Source: an uncultured Bacillota bacterium
GTDB taxonomy: Bacteria > Bacillota > Clostridia > Oscillospirales > Oscillospiraceae
Length of the DNA: 42,964 nucleotides
NCBI GenBank assembly: GCA_947172355.1
Contig: CAMWBA010000008.1
Location: forward strand, 1-42,964
Reading direction: 5' to 3'
The notes below the pieces were generated by a model. It was given only the letters and a program-made list of their open reading frames with translations. It did no database searches and was not told the origin of the DNA. Positions 24,199 to 32,441 of the stretch are shown piece after piece. Within the stretch, counting starts at the first letter, position 1. Every line of letters starts with the position of its first letter. Made by a program: the position numbers and the translations under genes.

Positions 24199-24226
24199 AT
24201 GGGGCTGCCGCACTGTGCGGCCCCAT
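24199..24226 (+). promoter_or_regulatory. Intercistronic hairpin between dctP and the alcohol dehydrogenase
   Basis: ATGGGGC (24199-24205) and CGCAC (24209-24213) pair with GTGCGGCCCCAT (24215-24226), leaving a three-base bulge. There is no T-run, so it may be a partial terminator or an mRNA-stabilising hairpin, which often follows binding-protein genes. Confidence 0.45.
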
Positions 24227-24259
24227 CCATAAATTGAGTTTGGAAAGGAAATGTGGTTC

Positions 24260-25408
24260 ATGAAAGATTTCAGCTTTACAATTCCACAGGATGTAATTTT
24301 CGGAAGCGGATCGTTTGGGCGTTTGCCGGAGCTGTTGGCCAAGGCAAACTGTAAACATGTTTTTCTGGTGTCGGACCCTGGTCTGAAAAAGGTTGGTCTG
24401 GTGGACCAGGCGGTGAAGATTATTTCAGACGCAGGGTTCCAATATACAGAGTTTTTGGATTTGCAGCCAAATCCGACCGTCCATAACGTGAAGGAGTGTA
24501 CAAAAAATTTCAAGGCCAGCGGAGCAGAGACGATCATCGCCTTGGGCGGCGGCGGTCCCATGGATGTGGCGAAGGCGGCGGGGCTGCTGGCGGCTTACGG
24601 CGGAACGGTAATTGATTATGTCGGGGTGGAAAAGGTGCCCGGACCGGTGGTTCCCGTTATCGCCATCCCTACAACCGCAGGGACCGGCAGCGAGGTAACC
24701 GCGTCCGCTGTGATAACCGACTCGGATACGAATTTTAAAATGACGGTCATCAGTCATTATCTGATCCCGGACTATGCGCTGCTTGACCCGAAGCTCATTA
24801 TGACGCTGCCTGCCAGTATTGCGGCCGCCTGCGGAGTGGATGCATTTATCCATGCCATGGAAGCCTATCTGTCTAAACTCGGCAATCCCTTTACCGATGC
24901 GATGGCAGAAAAGGCGATGGAGCTGATTGGCAAAAATATTCGTCAATTTGTCGCCTCCCGGGATAATGAAGAGGCTGCCTGCAATATGATGGTTGGCTCC
25001 AATTTGGCTGGTGTAGCGTTCGCCTCCGCCCTGCTTGGCAATATCCATGCCATGAGTCATCCCGTAAGCGGTTTCTTTGGTGTGGCACATGGTGTGGCAA
25101 ATGCAATCTTAATGCCTGCCATTGTGGAGTTCAATGCGCTGGCAGATAATGGGCGTTACCGCAGGATCTATGACTATATTACTAATGGAAAGAAATCGGA
25201 CGAGAGTTTTACGCCTGATCTTCTGGTGGAGGCCCTTCAGAAGCTGAATGCGGACCTGGGTATCCCGGCATGTCTCTCTGCGGTGGGTGTTACCGAAGAC
25301 AAACTGCCGGATATGGTAGCGGATGCCATGAAGAGCGGCAACATTCTGCGCAACCCCCGGCAGACCACCAGCAAGGATGTGGAGATGCTGTATCGAAAGG
25401 CGTTGTAA
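24260..25408 (+). CDS. Iron-containing alcohol dehydrogenase (group III)
   Basis: A 382-residue NAD(P)-dependent dehydrogenase interconverting an alcohol and an aldehyde. It has the coenzyme motif GGGGPMDVAK (96-105), PTTAGTGSEV (138-146) and iron ligands Asp194, His198, His263 and His277, equivalent to those of lactaldehyde reductase FucO. The ATG at 24260 is preferred: AAAGGA lies ten bases upstream, while the ATG nine bases earlier is too close to it. With the acylating aldehyde dehydrogenase encoded 63 bases downstream it should form an alcohol/aldehyde/acyl-CoA pair. 1,3-propanediol, 4-hydroxybutyrate and sulfoacetaldehyde reductases belong to the same family, so the substrate is open. 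Confidence 0.92.
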   Translation: MKDFSFTIPQDVIFGSGSFGRLPELLAKANCKHVFLVSDPGLKKVGLVDQAVKIISDAGFQYTEFLDLQPNPTVHNVKECTKNFKASGAETIIALGGGGPMDVAKAAGLLAAYGGTVIDYVGVEKVPGPVVPVIAIPTTAGTGSEVTASAVITDSDTNFKMTVISHYLIPDYALLDPKLIMTLPASIAAACGVDAFIHAMEAYLSKLGNPFTDAMAEKAMELIGKNIRQFVASRDNEEAACNMMVGSNLAGVAFASALLGNIHAMSHPVSGFFGVAHGVANAILMPAIVEFNALADNGRYRRIYDYITNGKKSDESFTPDLLVEALQKLNADLGIPACLSAVGVTEDKLPDMVADAMKSGNILRNPRQTTSKDVEMLYRKAL

Positions 25409-25471
25409 CCCGAGTTTATTTTTCACTTAAATGTCTGACCATCATATCATTAGAAAAAGGAAGGGTTTTTC

Positions 25472-26842
25472 ATGGAAGCTCAGAACTATTTGGAGACTTT
25501 AGTCGCGAACGCCCGTGCAGCACAGCAGGAGTTTGAGAAACTGCCTCAGGAGGCGGTGGACAAAGCGGTAAAAGCAATTGGTAAGGCGGTGTACGACCAT
25601 GCGGAAGAATTGGCCCGTATGGCGGTAGACGAAACGGCTATGGGCAAATATGAGAGTAAAATTGCCAAATGCCGAAACAAGTCCAAAAGTACCTGGTGGC
25701 GGATGAAGGACAAAAAGAGCCGCGGCATCATCGAGCGGGATGAGATGGCAGGGATTGTCAAGGTAGCCAAGCCCATCGGCGTAATCGGCTGTGTCACCGC
25801 CACCACCAACCCTGTCATCAACCCCATGCACAATTCTATGTGTGCACTGAAATGCGGAAACGCCGTGATTATCTGTCCCCATCCGCGGGCCAAGGGAGTA
25901 GGCGTTCGGACGGTGGAAGTGATGAATGAGGCGTTGGAAAATCTTGGAATGCCCAAAAACCTGATCCAAATTATTGAGCAGCCCACCATGGAGCTGTCCG
26001 CCGGCCTGATGAAGTCGGTTGATTTGTGTATCTGTACCGGGGGGCCCGCCCTGGTGAAAGTAACATATTCTTCCGGCAAGCCCGCCTATGGCGTTGGGCA
26101 GGGAAATGTTCAGGTTCTGGTGGACCGGGATGTGGACTATGACGAGGTAGCCAAGATGGTCATTGCCGGCCGTACGTTTGACAACGGGGTGCTGTGCACC
26201 TGTGAGCAAAATGTGATCTGCCCCCGGGATAAGGCCGATGAGATGATTGCGGCCTTAAAGGCCAATGGAGCCTATTATGTCGGCAATCAGGCCGACGCGG
26301 AAAAAGTACGTAACAGCGCATTCCCGGGTGGTGTCTTCAATAAGGAGTGGACTGGTACTACGGTTCCGCAGATGGCTGAACTGGCCGGTCTGGAGGGCAT
26401 ACCCGAGGATACCAAGGTGATTGTGTGCTGTACGAAGGGTTACGCTCGGGACGAGGTGCTGGCGAAGGAAAAACTGTTCCCCATGCTGGCGCTGTTCCTG
26501 TATGACAGCTGGGAGGAGTGTATGGAGATTGCTCGGGCCAACCTGGCCATGGAGGGTATGGGACACAGCGTGGTGATCCACTCCAACACCACAGAGCATA
26601 TTGAAGCGGTTCCCAATGTGGTCCATGTTTCCCGATACGCCGTCAACCAAGTGGGCGGTACAGCGCTGGGCGGAGCGATGGACAACGGTCTGAATCCCAC
26701 CACCACCCTGGGCTGCGGCACCTGGGGCAACAACATTATCAGTGAGAACCTGTGGTATACCCACTTGATGAATGTCAGCCGTATCTCCTACAAGATACCT
26801 GGGATGTATATCCCCTCGGATGAGGAGATCTGGGCGGAGTAA
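25472..26842 (+). CDS. CoA-acylating aldehyde dehydrogenase, SucD-like
   Basis: A 456-residue enzyme oxidising an aldehyde to an acyl-CoA with NAD(P) and CoA, or the reverse. The catalytic Cys is Cys242 in FDNGVLCTCEQ. Length and sequence resemble succinate-semialdehyde dehydrogenase SucD of Clostridium kluyveri (for example DETAMGKYESKIAKCRNKSK and NPTTTLGCGTWGNN). The good match to SucD and the neighbouring iron alcohol dehydrogenase and CoA-transferase homologue recall the 4-hydroxybutyrate/succinate pathway, but 4-hydroxybutyryl-CoA dehydratase is not in the window. GGAAGG precedes the ATG. A strong hairpin follows the gene. Confidence 0.9.
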   Translation: MEAQNYLETLVANARAAQQEFEKLPQEAVDKAVKAIGKAVYDHAEELARMAVDETAMGKYESKIAKCRNKSKSTWWRMKDKKSRGIIERDEMAGIVKVAKPIGVIGCVTATTNPVINPMHNSMCALKCGNAVIICPHPRAKGVGVRTVEVMNEALENLGMPKNLIQIIEQPTMELSAGLMKSVDLCICTGGPALVKVTYSSGKPAYGVGQGNVQVLVDRDVDYDEVAKMVIAGRTFDNGVLCTCEQNVICPRDKADEMIAALKANGAYYVGNQADAEKVRNSAFPGGVFNKEWTGTTVPQMAELAGLEGIPEDTKVIVCCTKGYARDEVLAKEKLFPMLALFLYDSWEECMEIARANLAMEGMGHSVVIHSNTTEHIEAVPNVVHVSRYAVNQVGGTALGGAMDNGLNPTTTLGCGTWGNNIISENLWYTHLMNVSRISYKIPGMYIPSDEEIWAE

Positions 26843-26940
26843 TCCCAAAGGGGAACGACCGAAACACAGGGATTTTATCCGCAGTCCCTCGCCGGAGGTG
26901 GGGGGACTGCCTCAACAGAGCTTGTTGTGGACACGCCCAC

Positions 26941-26974
26941 GGAAAAGTCCGGCTTGAAAAAGCCGGACTTTTCC
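26941..26974 (+). terminator. Strong hairpin after the SucD-like gene
   Basis: A perfect 15-bp stem (GGAAAAGTCCGGCTT, 26941-26955) with a GAAA loop and its complement at 26960-26974. The T-run lies inside the stem, so termination may be partial. A smaller stem (26881-26888 with 26903-26910) precedes it. The rest of 26843-27014 is empty. Confidence 0.65.
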
Positions 26975-27014
26975 GATAAAATGCAATTTAAGATACAGCG
27001 AAGGAGGAAACAGG

Positions 27015-28337
27015 ATGTTGGCCGAGTATAAAAGCAAATTTGTTACACCCGAGGAGGCCGCAGCCAGGGCGGTTCGCTCTGGAGACTGGGTGGATTACGG
27101 GTTTGGCGCAGGGTTCCCAGAACTGATGGACCGGGCTCTGGCCGGGCGCAGAGACGAATTGAAGGACGTAAAAATCCGGGGCGGGCTGGTGATTCGTCCG
27201 CGGATTGAGGTGGTAGAATGCGACCCAGAGCGAAGTGCATTCACCTATTACAGCTGGCACATCGGCGACTATGAGCGCAAGCTACAAAGCCGAGGACTGG
27301 TGCAGTTCCTGCCGGTGATGCTGCGCTCCCTGCCGGAGCTGTACCGGAACCATATCCGGGTGGATGTGGCCTTCGTCCCGGTCTCAACGCCTGACAGCAG
27401 CGGGTACTGTGGGCTGGGCCTCTCCAATTACGCCTGGCGCACCATCTTTGAGCAGGCACGGACGGTAGTCTTTGAAATCAATGAACGCCTGCCCCGACTC
27501 CAGGGGGTGGACGGCTCTCACCGAGTCCATATATCCGAGGCAGACTATATTGTGGAGGGGGAGCACGAGCCCCTTCCGGTGCGCAGTTACAAGGAGGCCA
27601 CAGATATCGACAAAAAAATCGCAGATCTGGTGGTGGCCGAAATCCCAGATGGTGCAGTACTCTCGTTAGGCGTAGGCGGAGTACCCTTTGCGGTTGCCAA
27701 TAGGATCGCTCAGTCTGACCGGAAGGATATTGGCTGCCACACCGGGACCATCAGTGACGCGTTCCTGACCCTCTATCGGGCGGGAAAGCTGACCAATGCC
27801 CGCAAGGAGATTGACACAGGGCGGTCCACCTGGAATCTGGCTATGGGCTCGCAGGAGCTGTACGACTGGCTGGACGCCGAGCCGGAACGGTTCCGTCCTG
27901 GCGATTTGGACTATGTACATAATCCCTACCGCATTGCGGAGATGAAACAGGTCATCAGCATCAATGGCGGCGTGCAGCTGGATCTGATGGGGCAGGAAAA
28001 TGGCGAGTCCGCCGGCACCCGGCAGCTGTCCGGAATTGGCGGCCAAATGGACTTTTTAGAGGGTGCGTTCCGGTCACAGGGCGGCAAGGGCTTTGTCTGT
28101 ATCCACTCCTCTCGGGTGACCAAGGATGGGGAGCGCAAGTCCAACATCCTTCCCTTCATCCCCGGCGGCAGCACGGTCTCCGCCCCCCGTACCATGATTC
28201 AGTATGCGGCTACGGAGTATGGTGTGGCGAAGCTATCCGGACGCTCTCTCAAGGAGCGGGCCCGGGCCATGATCTCCATTGCGCACCCGGATTTTCGGGA
28301 GGAGCTGGAGCGGTATGCCCGGGAGACATTTGGGTGA
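27015..28337 (+). CDS. Acetyl-CoA hydrolase/transferase family protein lacking the catalytic Glu
   Basis: A 440-residue homologue of butyryl-CoA:acetate and 4-hydroxybutyrate CoA-transferases. Family segments are clear: SLGVGGVPFAVANRI, LAMGSQELYDWLD, AGTRQLSGIGGQMDFLEGAF and ISIAHPDFREELERYA. In these enzymes the acyl acceptor is the Glu of HTEx-xSDA (LGMHTELCSDA). Here the segment is IGCHTGTISDAF, with Gly244 at that position, encoded CAC ACC GGG ACC. The rest of the fold is conserved, so the gene is under selection but may have a different chemistry or act as a partner subunit. GGAGG precedes the ATG. It sits between the dehydrogenases and a flavin reductase. Confidence 0.88.
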   Translation: MLAEYKSKFVTPEEAAARAVRSGDWVDYGFGAGFPELMDRALAGRRDELKDVKIRGGLVIRPRIEVVECDPERSAFTYYSWHIGDYERKLQSRGLVQFLPVMLRSLPELYRNHIRVDVAFVPVSTPDSSGYCGLGLSNYAWRTIFEQARTVVFEINERLPRLQGVDGSHRVHISEADYIVEGEHEPLPVRSYKEATDIDKKIADLVVAEIPDGAVLSLGVGGVPFAVANRIAQSDRKDIGCHTGTISDAFLTLYRAGKLTNARKEIDTGRSTWNLAMGSQELYDWLDAEPERFRPGDLDYVHNPYRIAEMKQVISINGGVQLDLMGQENGESAGTRQLSGIGGQMDFLEGAFRSQGGKGFVCIHSSRVTKDGERKSNILPFIPGGSTVSAPRTMIQYAATEYGVAKLSGRSLKERARAMISIAHPDFREELERYARETFG

Positions 28338-28355
28338 TTGATAAGGAGGGGCAAT

Positions 28356-29408
28356 ATGGGGTATCAGCTCTTTGAGCCGGCCTGTCTGGGGCCGTTGCAA
28401 TTAAAAAACAGAACAATCCGTTCCGCCACCAATGAGCATGTCTCCGAACCGGACGGGCAGCCCACGCTGGAATGGGTCCGAATCCTGACAGAGCTGGCGG
28501 AGCATGAGGTGGGGCTTGTCATCTCTGGCCACATGACGGTGGACCGCACCCAGCGGGCCGCCGAGGGACAGATCGTGCTGGACAGGCAGACCGACCGCAG
28601 TTTGCTGATCCAGGCCGCAGACCGGGTCCATCAGGCGGGGGGACGGCTTTTGGCGCAGATCAGCCACAGCGGGATGAAAGGTCTGGAAAAGGTCAATGGA
28701 TGTCCACCGAAGGGGCCGGACCGCTTTTCCCATGGAGAGCTGGACCGGCTTGTGGAGCAATTTGCTGAGGGGGCCCGGATCTGTCAGGAATCCGGGCTGG
28801 ACGGCGTGCAGGTCCACAATGCCCATGGCTATCTGCTGTCTAGCTTTTTGAACCCTGAGGAAAACCACCGGACGGATGAGTATGGTGGTTCCTTGGAGAA
28901 CCGGTTTCGTCTGCTTGGGCGGATCTTGGCCTCTGTGCGGGCGGCATGCGGGCCGGATTTTGCCATACTGGTCAAGGCGGACGTCAACAGCTGCGGCGAT
29001 CTGCATGGACTGCTGGAACGGTATCAAAGGGCTGGGGTGGATGGTGTAGAGCTCAGCGGTGTGGACTTTTCCAAGCGTCCGGGGAAAAAAGAGCCGTTTT
29101 ACCTTCGGGAAGCACTGTCTGCCAGAGAGGGCATACAGCTTCCTTTGATCCCGGTGGGCGGGGTATTTTCCCGCGCTGCGGCCGAGCAGGTGCTGGAGGC
29201 AGGGTTCCCCTTTGTCTCATTCAGCCGCAGCCTGATATGTCAGCCCGATTTTGTCGCCCGTATGAAGGCCGGAACACAGGACGAGAGCCGCTGCGCAGCC
29301 TGTAACGGCTGTTACCAAATCTATCGCCGCCGTCCGGTGCGCTGTGTCCAGCATGCCGTCCCCGTCCCGCAGCTTGAACGAGTGTACGGCCCCTACTCGA
29401 AACCTTAA
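28356..29408 (+). CDS. NADH:flavin oxidoreductase, Old Yellow Enzyme family
   Basis: A 350-residue single-domain FMN barrel likely to reduce an activated C=C bond. Typical pieces are FEPACLGPLQLKNRTIRSAT, AQISHSGMKG (100-109), HNAHGYLLSSFLNPEENHRT (154-173) and DEYGGSLENR. The C-terminus holds a Cys cluster CAACNGC (313, 316, 319) and Cys330, similar to but spaced differently from the [4Fe-4S] site of 2,4-dienoyl-CoA reductase; the large second domain of that enzyme is absent. The ATG at 28356 has AAGGAGGGG upstream. It begins 18 bases after the CoA-transferase homologue, so it is in the same transcript. It suggests an unsaturated acid in the pathway. Confidence 0.88.
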   Translation: MGYQLFEPACLGPLQLKNRTIRSATNEHVSEPDGQPTLEWVRILTELAEHEVGLVISGHMTVDRTQRAAEGQIVLDRQTDRSLLIQAADRVHQAGGRLLAQISHSGMKGLEKVNGCPPKGPDRFSHGELDRLVEQFAEGARICQESGLDGVQVHNAHGYLLSSFLNPEENHRTDEYGGSLENRFRLLGRILASVRAACGPDFAILVKADVNSCGDLHGLLERYQRAGVDGVELSGVDFSKRPGKKEPFYLREALSAREGIQLPLIPVGGVFSRAAAEQVLEAGFPFVSFSRSLICQPDFVARMKAGTQDESRCAACNGCYQIYRRRPVRCVQHAVPVPQLERVYGPYSKP

Positions 29409-29577
29409 AGAAATCTCTGGGTCAGTTGGAAAAACACAGCCCATTGCATGGGCGTGCCCGCCTGGAAAACCGGATGCCGCGTTCCCAGCGCAGTAGGGAT
29501 GGGAACCGTCCGCATTCAGTATGCAGACGGTCCTTGTTACAGGGGAAGGGGTTATACGAAATCTTCCCCAAAAAGGG

Positions 29578-29620
29578 AGAAGGAACCGCCCTGCGGCCAT
29601 TCCGCAGGGCGGTTCCTTCT
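29578..29620. terminator. Bidirectional terminator
   Basis: A perfect 19-bp inverted repeat (AGAAGGAACCGCCCTGCGG, 29578-29596, and its complement, 29602-29620). It lies between convergent genes; the minus strand has CTTTTTG after it and the plus strand TTCTTTCC. An additional small hairpin is at 29505-29531. Otherwise 29409-29757 is empty. Confidence 0.85.
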
Positions 29621-29757
29621 TTCCATCAGAGCATTTGCCGCTCGCGATCCGCGTCCAGGTTGGCGCCCTGTCCCAACAGGTGTCCCGTCCCAGTATCCGC
29701 GGGAAAGCGATAGTTTGGTATTCCTGTCCCCCAGAGGGGGCGGGAATCCGAGGAAAC

Positions 29758-31194
29758 TTACTCCTCGTCCATATCGGGCTTGTTGAACTCGCCGAACAGC
29801 TCCTCATTGGAGGGCATGTCATAGGGCAGAGGACGGGCCACCCAGGTGGTATTCATGTAGTGCTTCAAGCAGATGTTCTCAGAGACAATGTTGCCGCCCC
29901 AGGTGCCGCAGCCCATAGAGGACGTGGGAGGCATCCCGTTATAAGCGGAGCCGGAGTTGCCCCGGTTGTTGGGCTGGCGGACCATGATGCGGGAGACAGG
30001 CGCGCACATGCCCAGACGGTCGATGTGGCTGTCGTCCCAGGAATAGATGCCGCAGGAGTGGCCCTTGCCGCCCACGTTGAACATGGCCTGCATCATATCC
30101 AGTGCGTTCTGGAACTCACCCTTGTACTTGAACAGGGCCAGCAGGGTGGTCAGCTTCTCGCTGGAGAAGAAGAACTCCTTGCCCACCTGCTCGATTCCGC
30201 CGCCGGTGACGGCAATGAACTTGCGGTCCTCGGGGATGGTGAAGCCGGCGGCCTCGGCCAGCTTCTGGGGGCTGATGGCTACAGTGTTGGGCAGACGGTG
30301 GCCGGTCTCGTCCCACATGACGTTCTTCAGCTTCTCGGCCTCCTCCTCGCTGGCCAGGTAGGCGCCCTGCTCCACGAGGGCCTTCACAAAGCCGTCATAG
30401 ATGTCCTCATGGATAATCAGGTTGCCATCGCAGGAGCAGCCGGAGCCGAAATCAGAGGTCTTGGAGATACGGGTGTTCTCAGCGGCCTCAGCCTGGCGCT
30501 CGGGGGTGTCGCAGGTATTGTCGATGATGACGGTGGCGTTGCCAGCGCCGGAACCGTAGGCGGGCACACCGGTGGAGTAGGCGGACTTGACCATGGGACG
30601 GCCGCCGGTGGCGATGGTCAGCTGGCAGCGCTTCATCAGCTCTTGGGTCAGGGAGATGCTGGGCTCTTCGATGCCCTGGATGATGTCGGCGGGAGCACCC
30701 TCACGAACCAGGGCCTCACGGATGATGTTGATGCACTTGTTGGTGGTCTTCTTGGCGCGGGGGTGGGGGGAGCAGATGATGACATCACGGGCCTTGATGG
30801 CGTAGACCACCTGGCCAGCGGGGGTCAGGCAGGGGTTGGTGGTGGGAACCAGAGAGGCGATGATACCCACAGGCTTGGCATATTTCACAATGCCCTTCTC
30901 GGGAATCTCCTCAATGATGCCAACGCTCTTCTGGCGCAGGCAGTCCCGGAGGATCAGCTTGATCTTGTTGCGCTTGTTGCGCTTGGTAACCTTGTCGCCC
31001 AAGCCGGTCTCGTCCACAGCCTCGTCAGACAGCTGCGCCCAAACCTTCATGTCGCACACGGCAGCGGCAACGGCCTGGCACAGACGGTCCACCCGCGCCT
31101 GGTCATAGGTGGCAATGATGTCGGCAGCCTTCTGGGCACGGGCAACCATTTCGTCCAGCATCTGGATTTGTTCCGCAGTAACTTCTTTTGCCAT
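29758..31194 (-). CDS. Second CoA-acylating aldehyde dehydrogenase
   Basis: A 478-residue enzyme of the acylating aldehyde dehydrogenase group, distinct from the SucD-like one. It keeps VPTTNPCLTPAGQ, SPHPRAKKTTN, GVPAYGSGAGN and SMGCGTWGGN. Its active-site region reads TSDFGSGCSCDGN with likely catalytic Cys253, where others have FDNGxxCxSEQ. Relatives include sulfoacetaldehyde, acetaldehyde and lactaldehyde dehydrogenases; I cannot choose between these. GGAG precedes the ATG. It has its own consensus promoter, a bidirectional terminator and a divergent LysR regulator, so it forms a separately controlled unit. Confidence 0.88.
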   Translation of the reverse strand: MAKEVTAEQIQMLDEMVARAQKAADIIATYDQARVDRLCQAVAAAVCDMKVWAQLSDEAVDETGLGDKVTKRNKRNKIKLILRDCLRQKSVGIIEEIPEKGIVKYAKPVGIIASLVPTTNPCLTPAGQVVYAIKARDVIICSPHPRAKKTTNKCINIIREALVREGAPADIIQGIEEPSISLTQELMKRCQLTIATGGRPMVKSAYSTGVPAYGSGAGNATVIIDNTCDTPERQAEAAENTRISKTSDFGSGCSCDGNLIIHEDIYDGFVKALVEQGAYLASEEEAEKLKNVMWDETGHRLPNTVAISPQKLAEAAGFTIPEDRKFIAVTGGGIEQVGKEFFFSSEKLTTLLALFKYKGEFQNALDMMQAMFNVGGKGHSCGIYSWDDSHIDRLGMCAPVSRIMVRQPNNRGNSGSAYNGMPPTSSMGCGTWGGNIVSENICLKHYMNTTWVARPLPYDMPSNEELFGEFNKPDMDEE

Positions 31195-31245
31195 GATAAA
31201 TTCGCTCCTTCATTTGATTGATTGCCGGGGTTTTTTGATGGCTCT

Positions 31246-31275
31246 ATTGTAGCGCCCAATTCCCTCTGCGTCCAA
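31246..31275 (-). promoter_or_regulatory. Promoter of the second aldehyde dehydrogenase
   Basis: On the minus strand TTGGAC (31270-31275), 18 bases, TACAAT (31246-31251), about 50 bases before the ATG. Confidence 0.6.
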
Positions 31276-31385
31276 TACCGGCTTTCTCTCGACCTATAGA
31301 TACCTTCTATTATTTGACTCTTCTATGGAGGACGTTTAGCGGTTTTGTACAAAAACCGGAAACTCCTCTTGTGCAAAGGGCCCGC

Positions 31386-31414
31386 TTGCAAGAGAGGCTG
31401 CTCTGGGGTACAAT
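31386..31414 (+). promoter_or_regulatory. Promoter of the LysR gene with overlapping dyad
   Basis: TTGCAA (31386-31391), 17 bases, TACAAT (31409-31414). An inverted repeat CTCTTGTGCAA/TTGCAAGAG (31366-31376 and 31386-31394) overlaps the -35 box and is a candidate LysR binding site. Confidence 0.55.
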
Positions 31415-31450
31415 AGAAAAAAACTATAATGACAAAAAAGGAGGATTTTT

Positions 31451-32353
31451 ATGACACTGCTTCAGCTGCAATACTTCCAAACTCTGGCTCGGGTTCTGCA
31501 CTATACCCAGGCCGCCAACCAGCTCCATATTGCCCAGCCCAGCCTAAGCTACTCCATCAAGGAACTGGAGAAAGAGTTAGGGGTAAAGCTCTTCGAGAAG
31601 GACAGCCGCCACATCAAACTGACCATCTATGGTGAACAGTTTCTCCCTTACGCTCAACAGGCGCTGTCCATGCTGGACGAGGGGGTGGGCGTTCTGCGGC
31701 AGATGGCCAATTCCGCCCAGCAGGTGGTTCGCCTAGGCTATTTCCACTCCGTCTCCGCCTCCCTTATCCCCTCGGTAATGCTGGGCATCTATGGTCAGGA
31801 CAAAAACCAGAACATCCGCTTTCAATTTACCGAGGCCCCCTCCTTCGACCTGTTCCAGATGCTGAAAAAGGGGGAGATCGACTTGGCTTTCTGCCTGCAC
31901 CAAGACGAGGATATCGACTCTGTGACCATCATGCGCCAGCCCTTATATCTGGCTGTCCCGGAGCACCATCCTCTGGCAAAGCGGGAGTCGGTCGCCTTCG
32001 AGGACTTCTCCGGTGAACCCATTGTCATGCTGGACAAGCCCAGCAGCCTGCGCACCCAACTGGACCAGGTCTATGCCGCCCACGGTCTCTCCCCCCAGGT
32101 GGTCTTTGAAGTTCGGGAGTGCAACGCCGCTCTGCAATATGTGGCCCTGCGCTTTGGGGTCTCCGTTCTGCCTCAAGTGCCCGCCATGGAGAACGAAAAG
32201 GTCGTGGTGATCCCCATCTCCGACGAGTCCGCCTCCTTTGTTCGCACCGTCAGCTTTGCCTGGATGAAGCGCCGCCCCCTCTCCCCTGCCGCCAAGCGGG
32301 TGCGGGACTATATTGTTGCGCACTATGCCACACCGTATTGTCAAAGCTCTTGA
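31451..32353 (+). CDS. LysR-family regulator divergent from the aldehyde dehydrogenase
   Basis: A 300-residue regulator with N-terminal helix-turn-helix (LLQLQYFQTLARVLHYTQAA, QLHIAQPSLSYSIKELEKEL) and a periplasmic-binding-like effector domain (about 90-290), CynR/CbbR-like. GGAGG precedes the ATG. It is transcribed away from the second acylating aldehyde dehydrogenase, which it probably controls. The intervening 256 bases carry two face-to-face promoters and a dyad. The inducer cannot be predicted. Confidence 0.92.
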   Translation: MTLLQLQYFQTLARVLHYTQAANQLHIAQPSLSYSIKELEKELGVKLFEKDSRHIKLTIYGEQFLPYAQQALSMLDEGVGVLRQMANSAQQVVRLGYFHSVSASLIPSVMLGIYGQDKNQNIRFQFTEAPSFDLFQMLKKGEIDLAFCLHQDEDIDSVTIMRQPLYLAVPEHHPLAKRESVAFEDFSGEPIVMLDKPSSLRTQLDQVYAAHGLSPQVVFEVRECNAALQYVALRFGVSVLPQVPAMENEKVVVIPISDESASFVRTVSFAWMKRRPLSPAAKRVRDYIVAHYATPYCQSS

Positions 32354-32378
32354 AATTCCTTGAAAGTTGTGTTATGAT
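32350..32378 (+). promoter_or_regulatory. Promoter of the rubredoxin gene
   Basis: TTGAAA (32350-32355), 17 bases, TATGAT (32373-32378). It overlaps the end of the LysR gene and gives an approximately 100-base leader. Confidence 0.65.
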
Positions 32379-32402
32379 GTGAACGCTGAAGTGCTTCAAA
32401 GC

Positions 32403-32441
32403 GGCCCTTGAAGGCCCGGTATGGTCGCGCCTTCAAGGGCC
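32403..32441 (+). promoter_or_regulatory. Hairpin in the rubredoxin leader
   Basis: A perfect 13-bp stem (GGCCCTTGAAGGC, 32403-32415, with 32429-32441), flanked by direct repeats GTGCTTCAA at 32391-32399 and 32452-32460. It lies downstream of the rubredoxin promoter, so it is in the transcript; there is no T-run. Confidence 0.5.

Noticed and set aside
29521-31221. A 566-codon Gly/Leu-rich open frame on the plus strand
   Set aside because: It lies exactly opposite the second acylating aldehyde dehydrogenase, whose family motifs are unmistakable. The frame is open only because of GC-rich codon bias.
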